Assembly (NCBI GenBank): GCA_947174235.1
Contig: CAMWID010000015.1
Coordinates: 1 to 52,350 of the forward strand
Length of the DNA: 52,350 nt
Reading direction: 5' to 3'
Origin: an uncultured Porphyromonadaceae bacterium
GTDB lineage: Bacteria > Bacteroidota > Bacteroidia > Bacteroidales > Muribaculaceae
The notes under the pieces were generated by a model that worked only from the letters and a program-made list of their open reading frames with translations, was not told the DNA's origin and searched no databases. Numbering within the stretch: position 1 is the first letter of the stretch; each line of letters begins with the position of its first letter. Both the position numbers and the translations under genes were made by a program. Shown piece after piece: positions 8,872 to 16,239 of this stretch.

Positions 8872-8900
8872 CGCCCGCGGCATATGTCTGCGGGCGTTTC
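8872..8900. terminator. Shared bidirectional terminator
   Basis: Stem CGCCCGC (8872-8878) with GCGGGCG (8890-8896), preceded by AAAAA and followed by TTTCTTTATTT. It lies between two convergent genes (ends at 8829 and 8924) and could serve both strands. Confidence 0.8.
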
Positions 8901-8923
8901 TTTATTTTATCACGTCTGTCAAA

Positions 8924-9472
8924 TCAATTGAAATTGAGATCATCAAAACCGCTTCCGATCTCGTCGTCATTAAACTGTGTGTCCCCGTAAAGATCTTCAA
9001 TGTCAAGATCATCCGCCATCAGCTTCTGCGCATTCTGATCTATTTGCTTTTCAAACTCATCGAGATCAATTTTTTGTGCGGGAGCCTTTCCTCTTTTCAC
9101 TGTGCAGATCGGGTCTGCGAGATGACGACCCGGAATTGACTCCTTCATCTCCATGAAAAACGAACGCTCGGTCATATAGTCAAATACAAACACAAGTTTC
9201 TGCCCCTCATCTTCTATGAGTTCATTGAGCGGGGTGTCTTCCATCAGCCATATGTCCTGATCGCTCGTACTGCCCATATCCTCAAGAGTGATCTCTTCCT
9301 GACGCTGCCATTCGTCATCGCAAAGAAAAAAGGAATCTATGTCATCTTTCGAGTATCCCACACTGTCAAGAATGGCGTTGCGCAATTGCAGGAATGTGGA
9401 ATTGGAGTCAATTTCTATTTCCCTTGAGAAATTGCTCACCTCATCGCTAACGAGTTTAAACTTATATACCAT
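8924..9472 (-). CDS. Plasmid pRiA4b ORF-3-like / IS1096 passenger-fold protein
   Basis: 182 residues. The first about 110 residues (MVYKFKLVSDEVSNFSREIEI, FLQLRNAILDSVGYS, FVFDYMTERSFFMEM) match the pRiA4b ORF-3/TnpR-passenger domain, a ubiquitin-like alpha/beta fold found in many free-standing chromosomal proteins. The rest is an acidic, low-complexity tail (about 140-182, rich in D and E). The biochemical role is unknown; the family name does not mean that this copy is mobile, and no inverted repeats or transposase are nearby. A good promoter lies upstream, so it is probably monocistronic. Confidence 0.8.
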   Translation of the reverse strand: MVYKFKLVSDEVSNFSREIEIDSNSTFLQLRNAILDSVGYSKDDIDSFFLCDDEWQRQEEITLEDMGSTSDQDIWLMEDTPLNELIEDEGQKLVFVFDYMTERSFFMEMKESIPGRHLADPICTVKRGKAPAQKIDLDEFEKQIDQNAQKLMADDLDIEDLYGDTQFNDDEIGSGFDDLNFN

Positions 9473-9508
9473 TTGTATGATGTTTTTATATTTCCTTTAT
9501 TTATATCG

Positions 9509-9539
9509 CGAAATTAATGCATTTCATCATTGGTGCAAA
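9509..9539 (-). promoter_or_regulatory. Promoter of the pRiA4b ORF-3-like gene
   Basis: On the minus strand TTTG (9536-9539), 19 bases, then TAATTTCG (9509-9516), seven of eight matches to TAnnTTTG. Start of transcription near 9505, about 33 bases before the ATG. Confidence 0.7.
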
Positions 9540-9578
9540 ATAATTCAACACATTTTTTTGCTATGCCGCAAAAAAAAC

Positions 9579-9598
9579 GGAACTCCCGTAGGAATTCC
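9579..9598 (-). terminator. Intrinsic terminator of spt
   Basis: On the minus strand GGAATTCC pairs with GGAGTTCC (one G-U) around a TACG loop, followed by CGTTTTTTTT. It is 40 bases beyond the spt stop and is the most classical terminator in the window. Confidence 0.88.
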
Positions 9599-9637
9599 AT
9601 TTTTCACTTTTTATTATGGATTTGATTTCATGCCGAT

Positions 9638-10825
9638 TCAGCTTATAATCCCATAGCGCTTGAATACCTTCTCGATAGCTTCTATTGAACGCGTCACCTG
9701 ATCTTTGGTGTGCGTAGCCATCAATGAATATCGTATCAGGGTATCATGAGGAGCTACAGCCGGAGTGACAACCGGATTCACAAATACGCCTTCCTCTAAA
9801 AGGTCACGTGTCACTTCGAATGTCTTATAATCATCGCGGATGAACAACGGAATTATCGGGGTGGAAGTGTTGCCTATCTCACATCCCATCGAGCGGAACT
9901 GATCAAGGGCGTAATTGGTGATATTCCATAGATGTTCCTGACGCTCCGGTTCGGCAAGCATGATATCCAACGCGGCATTCACGGCGGCTGTCGATGCCGG
10001 AGTGATGCTTGCAGTGAATATATATGCACGTGAGTTATGGCGGAGATAGTTTGTCACTTCCTTATCTGTTGCTATAAAACCACCTAATGAAGCGAAAGAC
10101 TTGCTGAATGTACCCATTATGAGATCCACGTCTTCCGTCACACCGAAATGATCGCAAGTGCCACGTCCGCATTTTCCGAACACTCCTATACCATGAGCCT
10201 CGTCTACCATGACGGAAGCGTTATACTCTTTGGCGAGACGCACGATTTCCGGAAGATTGGCGACATCTCCTTCCATAGAGAATACGCCATCGGTCACAAT
10301 CAGCTTAACCTTGTCAGGATCGCATTTTTTCAATTGTGCTTCCAGACTCGCCATGTCGTTGTGACGGTATTTCAGATAATTTGAAAATGAAAGACGACGC
10401 CCCTCTATGATCGAGGCATGATCCTGTTCGTCAAGAATTATATAGTCCTCACGACCCGTAAGAGTGGAAACCACTCCGAGGTTGACACCGAACCCGGTGC
10501 TGTAAAGCATACAATCCTCTTTCCCGACATATTCAGCCAGACGTGCCTCAAGCTGCTTGTGAATATCAAGCGTACCGTTAAGGAACGGAGAGCCTGCCAT
10601 GCCTGTTCCATATTTTTTCGTGGCGGCGACTGCCGCCTCTATGACCTTGGGATGGTTGGTAAGCCCCATGTAACTGTTTGATCCAAACATGAGCACCTTC
10701 TTACCATTCATTAGAACTTCCGTGTTCTGCTCACTTGAAATTGGTCTGAAATAAGGGTATATGCCTGCTGCCTTTGCCCTTTGAGGGGCATCGTAACGAG
10801 ACAGTTTCTCTTGTAAAAGCTTCAT
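9638..10825 (-). CDS. spt: Serine palmitoyltransferase (alpha-oxoamine synthase)
   Basis: Condenses serine with a long-chain acyl-CoA to 3-ketosphinganine, the entry to sphingolipids that Bacteroidales place in their envelope. 395 residues from the ATG at 10825. PLP-enzyme motifs are clear: LMFGSNSYMGLTNHP, GSPFLNGT, DEQDHASIIEG, DEAHGIG with D208, and GTFSKSFASLGG with K242 for the Schiff base. The frame continues 25 codons upstream but that extension shows no family character. Other members (KBL, AONS, ALAS) share these motifs; a lone copy in a Bacteroidales genome, next to no biotin or threonine genes, favours SPT. Confidence 0.88.
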   Translation of the reverse strand: MKLLQEKLSRYDAPQRAKAAGIYPYFRPISSEQNTEVLMNGKKVLMFGSNSYMGLTNHPKVIEAAVAATKKYGTGMAGSPFLNGTLDIHKQLEARLAEYVGKEDCMLYSTGFGVNLGVVSTLTGREDYIILDEQDHASIIEGRRLSFSNYLKYRHNDMASLEAQLKKCDPDKVKLIVTDGVFSMEGDVANLPEIVRLAKEYNASVMVDEAHGIGVFGKCGRGTCDHFGVTEDVDLIMGTFSKSFASLGGFIATDKEVTNYLRHNSRAYIFTASITPASTAAVNAALDIMLAEPERQEHLWNITNYALDQFRSMGCEIGNTSTPIIPLFIRDDYKTFEVTRDLLEEGVFVNPVVTPAVAPHDTLIRYSLMATHTKDQVTRSIEAIEKVFKRYGIIS

Positions 10826-10910
10826 ATAAATCAAGGTGTTTACTTGCTGAATGTCCCTGACGCATCTACGGCGCCACCCCAATTCATGAGGCTGAGACAT
10901 GTTCAGGCTG

Positions 10911-10918
10911 CAAAGTTA
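10911..10918 (-). promoter_or_regulatory. -7 promoter element of spt
   Basis: TAACTTTG on the minus strand, a perfect -7 element 86 bases before the spt ATG. No TTTG is seen 19-20 bases upstream, so the -33 half is weak. Confidence 0.6.
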
Positions 10919-11282
10919 ACAAAAAATTTACTATTATTAATACCATTCATCATTTTTATTAGCATGTTAACCAAATTATAGCGCAAATATAACACCGGCG
11001 GCTGACAAGACAAAATGCATTTTGTCAGAATTGACACAACCATACATGTCAGACTTATTTTTCACAACACAAGCATAATCATACAATTACATTTTTTAAT
11101 TAATTTTTTTCATGCGATTGAAACTTTTAGCACGCCATTTGTTTATAAGTTGTGTGGACGGTCGTAAGGAGAAGGTATTCTTCAGACTTGAGGCGATCTG
11201 ACATCTGATCATCTGAAATGATATGCCGCTCCGTCATGACCTATGAATTATAATATAAAAAACTTAAAATATAGACAACATT
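10919..11282. other. Gene-free spt-dnaK intergenic region with repeated CTGACA/TGTCAG
   Basis: No gene is supported here. It holds the divergent upstream regions of spt and dnaK, an 18-base perfect palindrome (11009-11026, GACAAAATG and its complement), TGTCA-4 nt-TGACA (11023-11036), and further CTGACA or TGTCAG hexamers at 11002, 11047 and 11198. An AT-rich tract lies at 11085-11115. No clear TAnnTTTG element with a matching -33 is seen for dnaK, and the classical CIRCE heat-shock operator is absent. Confidence 0.6.
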
Positions 11283-13184
11283 ATGGCAAAAATTATTGGT
11301 ATTGACTTGGGCACCACCAACAGTTGCGTGGCAGTTCTCGAAGGTAAGGATCCTGTTGTGATCCCCAACAATGAAGGTCGCAACACCACTCCTTCCGTTG
11401 TGGCTTTCGTAGACGGCGGAGAACGCAAGGTAGGTGATCCGGCAAAACGTCAGGCTATCACCAACCCTACACGTACGATCTACTCTATCAAACGTTTTAT
11501 GGGTGAATCCTGCGACAAAGTGCAGGACGAGATCAAACGTGTGCCTTACAAAGTGGTTTGCCAGAACAATATGCCGAAGGTTGACATTGACGGCAGGGAT
11601 TATACTCCACAGGAAATCTCGGCTATGATTCTTCAGAAAATGAAAAAGACTGCCGAAGATTACCTCGGACAGGAAGTCACCGAGGCAGTCATAACTGTAC
11701 CGGCATATTTTGACGACTCTCAGCGTCAGGCAACCAAAGAGGCTGGAGAGATCGCAGGTCTTAAGGTACGCCGTATCGTGAACGAGCCTACTGCGGCGGC
11801 GCTCGCTTACGGTCTTGACAAATCAGACAAGGAGCAGAAGATCGCGGTATTCGACCTTGGCGGCGGAACATTCGATATCTCAATCCTTGAACTTGGCGAC
11901 GGCGTGTTTGAAGTAAAATCCACCAATGGTGACACACACCTCGGCGGTGATGATTTCGACCACGTCATCATCGACTGGCTCGCAAATGAATTTAAGAATG
12001 ACGAAGGCGTCGACCTCCGTCAGGATCCTATGGCGATGCAGCGTCTCAAGGAGGCTGCCGAGAAAGCGAAGATTGAACTTTCAAGCTCTACATCCACTGA
12101 AATCAACCTTCCCTATATCACCGCTACAGCTTCCGGTCCGAAGCACCTTGTAAAGACCCTTACACGTGCTAAATTTGAGCAGCTTGCCTCCTCTCTTATC
12201 GACGCTGTCAAGGAGCCTTGCCTCAACGCTCTTAAAGATGCCGGATATTCAGCATCTCAGATTGACGAAGTTATCCTTGTGGGTGGTTCAACCCGTATCC
12301 CCGCTATCCAGGCAAAGGTAAAAGAGATCTTCGGCAAAGAGCCCAACAAGGGTGTAAACCCTGACGAGGTTGTAGCGATCGGCGCAGCTATCCAGGGCGG
12401 TGTGCTCAGCGGCGACGTGAAAGACGTGCTTCTTCTTGATGTCGTGCCTCTGTCGATCGGTATCGAGACTCTCGGCGGCGTAATGACCAAACTTATCGAA
12501 GCCAACACCACTATTCCTACACGTAAGAGCGAGACATTCTCTACTGCGGCTGACAACCAGCCGGAAGTAACCATCCGTGTACTACAGGGCGAACGTCCTA
12601 TGGCTGCGGACGACAAGTTGCTTGGCGAGTTCAACCTTGCAGGTATCGCTCCCGCTCCCCGTGGCGTTCCACAGATCGAGGTTACATTTGAGGTAGATGC
12701 CAACGGTATCCTCAACGTTTCGGCAAAAGACAAGGCTACCGGCAAAGAGCAGTCTATCCGTATCGAGGCTTCAAGCGGCTTGAGCGACGCGGAAATCCAG
12801 CGTATGCGTGATGAAGCAAAAGCAAATGAAGAGGCCGACAAGAAAGCTAAAGAGAGAATCGATAAGCTCAACCGTGCGGATTCCGTTGTATTCCAGAGCC
12901 AGAAACAGCTTGACGAACTTGGCGACAAGATTCCCGCAGACAAGAAGGCTGCGATCCAGTCTGCCATTGACCGTCTGAAAGAGATCCATAAGAATCAGCT
13001 TGTAGAAGACATTGATTCTGCGGAGAAAGCTGTTCAGGATGCGTTCCAGGCGGCTGCACAGGATATAGCAAACGCACAGCAGGCAGGCGCCGGTGCGCAG
13101 GCAGGTCCTCAGCCGGGTGCGGGAGCGCCCCACAATGATGGCAACGGCGGTGCCGAAGACGTCGAGTTCGAGGAAGTTAAGTAA
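11283..13184 (+). CDS. dnaK: Chaperone DnaK (Hsp70)
   Basis: ATP-dependent cytosolic chaperone, 633 residues. The N-terminal ATPase domain has [30 protein letters not shown] and the VGGSTRIP loop; the linker [13 protein letters not shown] leads to the substrate-binding beta domain ([13 protein letters not shown]) and a helical lid. The C-terminal tail is Ala/Gln/Gly-rich and ends EDVEFEEVK, close to the usual EEVD-like acidic ending. No grpE or dnaJ is adjacent, so its partners lie elsewhere. The leader carries repeated TGTCA/TGACA half-sites that might be regulatory. Confidence 0.98.
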   Translation: MAKIIGIDLGTTNSCVAVLEGKDPVVIPNNEGRNTTPSVVAFVDGGERKVGDPAKRQAITNPTRTIYSIKRFMGESCDKVQDEIKRVPYKVVCQNNMPKVDIDGRDYTPQEISAMILQKMKKTAEDYLGQEVTEAVITVPAYFDDSQRQATKEAGEIAGLKVRRIVNEPTAAALAYGLDKSDKEQKIAVFDLGGGTFDISILELGDGVFEVKSTNGDTHLGGDDFDHVIIDWLANEFKNDEGVDLRQDPMAMQRLKEAAEKAKIELSSSTSTEINLPYITATASGPKHLVKTLTRAKFEQLASSLIDAVKEPCLNALKDAGYSASQIDEVILVGGSTRIPAIQAKVKEIFGKEPNKGVNPDEVVAIGAAIQGGVLSGDVKDVLLLDVVPLSIGIETLGGVMTKLIEANTTIPTRKSETFSTAADNQPEVTIRVLQGERPMAADDKLLGEFNLAGIAPAPRGVPQIEVTFEVDANGILNVSAKDKATGKEQSIRIEASSGLSDAEIQRMRDEAKANEEADKKAKERIDKLNRADSVVFQSQKQLDELGDKIPADKKAAIQSAIDRLKEIHKNQLVEDIDSAEKAVQDAFQAAAQDIANAQQAGAGAQAGPQPGAGAPHNDGNGGAEDVEFEEVK

Positions 13185-13203
13185 TTTCTAAAAATCAATA
13201 TAT

Positions 13204-13245
13204 AAGCGGGAGCGGCATGCCTCACCAGGCTCACCGCTCCCGCTT
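13204..13245 (+). terminator. Terminator of dnaK
   Basis: A 12-bp perfect GC-rich stem (13204-13215 with 13234-13245, arm AAGCGGGAGCGG), 18-base loop, followed by CTTTAATATT. It lies 19 bases after the dnaK stop. Confidence 0.82.
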
Positions 13246-13268
13246 CTTTAATATTAAAACTCACTGTC

Positions 13269-13547
13269 ATGATAAGACTTAATGTATTTCTTCTTATTGA
13301 AGATGTCCAAAAGAAAGACGCCCTGAAATTCGTGGCGACAGAACTTGTTGAGAAATCCCTGCACGACAAGGGGTGTATCGCATACGATCTGTTTGAATCC
13401 GCAACTGTTGACAACCATATGATGATATGCGAGACATGGGCGTCGGAAGAAGACCTGAAAGCACATATGGAATCATCTCATTTCAAAGAGCTTGTACCTA
13501 AACTTGAGAAAATAGCCACACTTTCTCTCGAAAAATTCAATTTCTGA
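13269..13547 (+). CDS. Antibiotic biosynthesis monooxygenase (ABM)-fold protein
   Basis: 92 residues with the ABM/YgiN dimeric ferredoxin-like pattern: MIRLNVFLLIEDVQKKDA, then LVEKSLHDKGCIAYDLFES, MMICETWASEEDLKAHMESSHFKEL and a final beta strand. Relatives include quinol monooxygenases and heme- or small-molecule-binding proteins; the substrate cannot be told from sequence. The H in MESSHFKEL is the common family histidine. The gene sits between the dnaK terminator and its own terminator, so it is probably expressed separately or by read-through. Confidence 0.85.
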   Translation: MIRLNVFLLIEDVQKKDALKFVATELVEKSLHDKGCIAYDLFESATVDNHMMICETWASEEDLKAHMESSHFKELVPKLEKIATLSLEKFNF

Positions 13548-13555
13548 TTATCCTT

Positions 13556-13601
13556 AAATACAGACAGCGGGTACCCTACGGACTGCCCGCTGTCTGTATT
13601 T
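13556..13601 (+). terminator. Terminator of the ABM-fold gene
   Basis: A 16-bp perfect stem (13556-13571 with 13586-13601, arm AAATACAGACAGCGGG) starting eight bases after the stop codon. Its A-rich left base and T-rich right base would permit function in both orientations. Confidence 0.82.
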
Positions 13602-13759
13602 ACAGCCCCCTGTTATATTGAATAATATGACGGATCGATAGATATGTCTCGGTTGAATCATAATCGCCGTTAAACACTTTTTCGGCAACTCCTACGTTTA
13701 AATAGGTAGAACAAGAAACAATGTTGTCTGTGGCTACAGAATGATTTTAATATCATGAC

Positions 13760-14155
13760 ATGAAAGGAACAGAAACAACCGATATTCTGGCTAATGACGG
13801 ATCATGTGCAGAAAGATGTGATCCGGACAGAGATACCCGCGATTCTTCCTCAAAGAAAATCGCGGGCAATCTCATCATTGTCATGAAACATCGGTTACAC
13901 TCGCTTTCTTTCAAATCCGGAGTGATCGTGGGCATCTTATGTCTGACATGTTATTTCATATCGTTCGCCCAGATGCTTCTCCCTTTGTCTTTGGAAGTGA
14001 AAGGAATGTTGTGGCTCATATTTTTTGGAGCGGCAAAAATATGTCAATATTCAGCATTACTGATTCTTGGTAAGGCGGGCGTTCAAAAGCTAAGAAAGCT
14101 TTCATTAAGAACGCGTTCCTTAAAATTTCGATGTCGTAGCAAAAGGCATTCATAA
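13760..14155 (+). CDS. Small two-span membrane protein, unknown
   Basis: 131 residues, not recognised. A hydrophilic N-terminal 50 residues, two hydrophobic segments (about 55-78, VIVGILCLTCYFISFAQMLL, and about 82-104, containing MLWLIFFGAAKICQYSALLI) and a strongly basic tail (RKLSLRTRSLKFRCRSKRHS). Topology with both ends in the cytosol would fit the positive-inside rule. The tail codons coincide with a near-palindrome (14105-14123, core GAACGCGTTC) that recurs elsewhere in the window, so the end of the gene may have been altered by a short repeat. Convergent with the sigma-factor operon; no convincing promoter was found. Confidence 0.6.
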   Translation: MKGTETTDILANDGSCAERCDPDRDTRDSSSKKIAGNLIIVMKHRLHSLSFKSGVIVGILCLTCYFISFAQMLLPLSLEVKGMLWLIFFGAAKICQYSALLILGKAGVQKLRKLSLRTRSLKFRCRSKRHS

Positions 14156-14229
14156 CGTATACCTTGGCGCGCATCTTTTATCAGGTAGAGATATATTGCT
14201 TGTGATCGTTCCAACACATACGATGAGCA

Positions 14230-14751
14230 TCATTTCACATTCCAGGAAATAAATATCTCACACTTGTCCCGTTTTGTATAATTAGTAAAGCCTATTGTGC
14301 ATACCCCGGGAAAAGATATTATTATCTCGTCAGTTTTTTCTGTATAGTTTTCCGTGACAGAAGTAGCTTTTTGACGATCCATCTCTACCAGACGCTTGAT
14401 ATTTTTGATAATCTCAGGATCTCCACTCACCTCAAGATTGCGGAAACGTGTATTCACTCCGTCAACGACAGTGAGAGAACAACCTTTTTTCCTTTTATAC
14501 TTGTCTCCGAAAAGTTCAAACACAGCAAGCTCCTCAACAGCCTTGTTCTGCCTATTATCCGGCTGCCCGGAAGATACAGCTTTTGCCGACACGGGTTCAT
14601 CAATATCTTCCGGGGAAGACATATCGGAATACATGATTGATTCATTTTCATCCGACGTACCGATTGATAAAAACACATCGGTCAACGGATGAGCCTCAGA
14701 CACAACCGCCATTGCGGCAGCGACAATAACGAAGATTAGTTTTTTTCCCAT
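14230..14751 (-). CDS. Secreted protein of the ECF sigma operon, unknown
   Basis: 173 residues with a signal peptide (MGKKLIFVIVAAAMAVVSEA, cleavage about residue 20). The mature part begins with an acidic/serine-rich stretch and continues into a mixed alpha/beta domain (VEELAVFELFGDKYKRKKGC, TRFRNLEVSGDPEIIKNIKRLVEMDR) ending with beta-like segments (TDEIIISFPGVCTIGFTNY). I cannot assign a family with confidence; it resembles short secreted DUF proteins that often follow ECF sigma/anti-sigma pairs in Bacteroidales. It begins 65 bases after the anti-sigma gene. A role as an envelope sensor or target of the regulon is inference. Confidence 0.72.
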   Translation of the reverse strand: MGKKLIFVIVAAAMAVVSEAHPLTDVFLSIGTSDENESIMYSDMSSPEDIDEPVSAKAVSSGQPDNRQNKAVEELAVFELFGDKYKRKKGCSLTVVDGVNTRFRNLEVSGDPEIIKNIKRLVEMDRQKATSVTENYTEKTDEIIISFPGVCTIGFTNYTKRDKCEIFISWNVK

Positions 14752-14816
14752 ATATATATTTTTTAGTCAGTTATAAACATAATAAAACGATTGCTTTGAA
14801 ATCCTATTAACTTGAG

Positions 14817-15401
14817 CTACATACTGTTCATTCTTTCCAGTATACTCTCCATCTCTCGTTTCTTTTGTTCGGCATGCCTCAGAGTCTCTGCCTCGATCTC
14901 ATGCATTTTTGCAATGAAACGCTGACTCTCTTCATATGTCTTCAAAGCAATTTCTTTAGACTGATCCTTGTCTGAAATCTTCTTCCCGTCGACGTACACC
15001 TCATATGACATAGTGTTTTCGGGAGGTTTGCAGAAGTAATTCCATACAGACGAGACACCCATGATCATCGCCACGCATGCGGCACATGTCATGACAATCT
15101 TATACAAAGATTCTGACATACGCAATTTTTTACATCCGACCTGTCCATTTATCCCGTTACCGACAGATCGGACAGCATTGTCAGCCGATAAACCACAATT
15201 ACGCGTCTCCGATGCCGACAAGCCCATAAGAAACAAAACCTCATCAAAAGGCTCACCGGAAAGCCCGGACTCCGTCAGCAATTGCATAAGCGCCTTCTCT
15301 TCCCTCCGGTCAAGACTCCCTTCCATGTAAAGGAGACAAAGTTCCTCCAGTTCTTCCCGGGAGAACGGTACGCGTGGCTTATTTAATCTTTTTGTATTCA
15401 T
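14817..15401 (-). CDS. Membrane anti-sigma-factor-like protein
   Basis: 194 residues. The N-terminal cytosolic region (SREELEELCLLYMEGSLDRREEKALMQLL, kept short here) is of the helical type that binds ECF sigma factors; a single membrane segment lies about residues 102-122 (IVMTCAACVAMIMGVSSVW), and the C-terminal periplasmic part has a short strand pair (YEVYVDGKKISDKDQ) followed by a coiled coil (about 150-192, rich in E, K, R and M). No zinc-binding HxxxCxxC motif is present. The gene overlaps the end of the sigma gene by 23 bases, which supports coupled, stoichiometric synthesis. Confidence 0.78.
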   Translation of the reverse strand: MNTKRLNKPRVPFSREELEELCLLYMEGSLDRREEKALMQLLTESGLSGEPFDEVLFLMGLSASETRNCGLSADNAVRSVGNGINGQVGCKKLRMSESLYKIVMTCAACVAMIMGVSSVWNYFCKPPENTMSYEVYVDGKKISDKDQSKEIALKTYEESQRFIAKMHEIEAETLRHAEQKKREMESILERMNSM

Positions 15402-15867
15402 TTCTCAAAATCTTACGAGCCCTGCATAAATTCTGCCTGACAGATTCTTCCGACATTCCAAGCCTCAAGGAGATTACATCATAATCCATGCCCTGGCTTA
15501 CCATATCAAAGACAGATTTCTGCAAAGGACTCAGCTTAGACATAAGTTTTACGGTCAAATCCCTCACCGCCTCATTGTCCCATACCTTTTCCGCAGGTTC
15601 ATCATATGCCATGGGGATATCATCTATCGGCACGGACAGCTGGACGCTGCGCTTTCGCAAATAACTTATGCACACCCGCCTTACAGCCACCACCGCAAGA
15701 CCGTCGATCTCGTGAGACTCCGACATCTCTTTATATGCCCAAAGTCTGGAGAACGCCTCCTGCAAAGCATCGTCGGCGTCATCCTCATTTTTCAGGATTG
15801 TCGCCGCCATAGCTTTCAATCTGCTTCGCAGTCTGAGGTATGCCGATGTCAGGTTTTGCTTTTCCAT
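15379..15867 (-). CDS. ECF-type RNA polymerase sigma factor
   Basis: 162 residues, a normal ECF length. Region 2 is RLRSRLKAMAATILKNEDDADDALQEAFSRLW, shown here in parts: AATILKNEDDADDALQEAF carries the DDADD core-binding acidic run. Region 4 is SPLQKSVFDMVSQGMDYDVI then LGMSEESVRQNLCRARKILR, the helix-turn-helix that reads the -35 region. It heads a three-gene operon with a membrane anti-sigma protein and a secreted protein. Upstream on the minus strand TATATTTG (15885-15892) is a perfect housekeeping -7 element, although a TTTG -33 is missing, so expression by the primary sigma or self-activation are both open. Confidence 0.92.
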   Translation of the reverse strand: MEKQNLTSAYLRLRSRLKAMAATILKNEDDADDALQEAFSRLWAYKEMSESHEIDGLAVVAVRRVCISYLRKRSVQLSVPIDDIPMAYDEPAEKVWDNEAVRDLTVKLMSKLSPLQKSVFDMVSQGMDYDVISLRLGMSEESVRQNLCRARKILRNEYKKIK

Positions 15868-15884
15868 TATTTACGTTGCTCTAT

Positions 15885-15892
15885 CAAATATA
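15885..15892 (-). promoter_or_regulatory. -7 element upstream of the ECF sigma gene
   Basis: TATATTTG on the minus strand, an exact TAnnTTTG match 17 bases before the ATG. Nothing like TTTG occurs 19-20 bases further upstream. Confidence 0.55.
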
Positions 15893-15955
15893 CGCACGTT
15901 TCGCGGATATGTGACATAGACCATGTAATTTTTTTAATTAATTATTATACAAGTA

Positions 15956-15986
15956 TTGTAAATACGTCTGCAAGTTATTAAATTTG
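15956..15986 (+). promoter_or_regulatory. Promoter of the GH109 gene
   Basis: TTG (15956-15958), 20 bases, TAAATTTG (15979-15986). This predicts a start near 15991 and an unusually long leader of about 250 bases. A short hairpin TGAGGC-AAA-GCCTCA (16006-16020) lies at the beginning of that leader. Confidence 0.65.
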
Positions 15987-16239
15987 CACAATACAACAAT
16001 CCTTTTGAGGCAAAGCCTCATGAAGTCGTTTTAATGTAGAAACCGTTCATCATTTCTTTTGCAAGATATCATAAGATCTCCCGGGTGATACAGGAACTTG
16101 ACGAGGACATGTAAAAACCTATTGCCCTATGAAAGATACAATTAAGATAGACTGCAACAAAGAGAGCTGAATAAGGTCTGAACTCATAAAAAGCTTCTAT
16201 GAGAGGGTTAAACATCTTAATTCCAAACCTATTTCCATC
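15987..16239 (+). other. Long 5' leader of the GH109 gene
   Basis: No reading frame of note. Apart from the hairpin at 16006-16020 I see no recognisable riboswitch. Together with the promoter region it makes a 372-base gene-free gap between divergent genes. Confidence 0.5.

Noticed and set aside
8924..9472. Mobile element suggested by the IS1096/pRiA4b family name
   Set aside because: No transposase, terminal inverted repeats or target duplication nearby; the family name is historical and the domain is common in chromosomal genes.
10919..11282. CIRCE-type heat-shock operator upstream of dnaK
   Set aside because: The TTAGCACTC-N9-GAGTGCTAA pattern is not there; TTTTAGCACGCC at about 11127 lacks the opposite arm.
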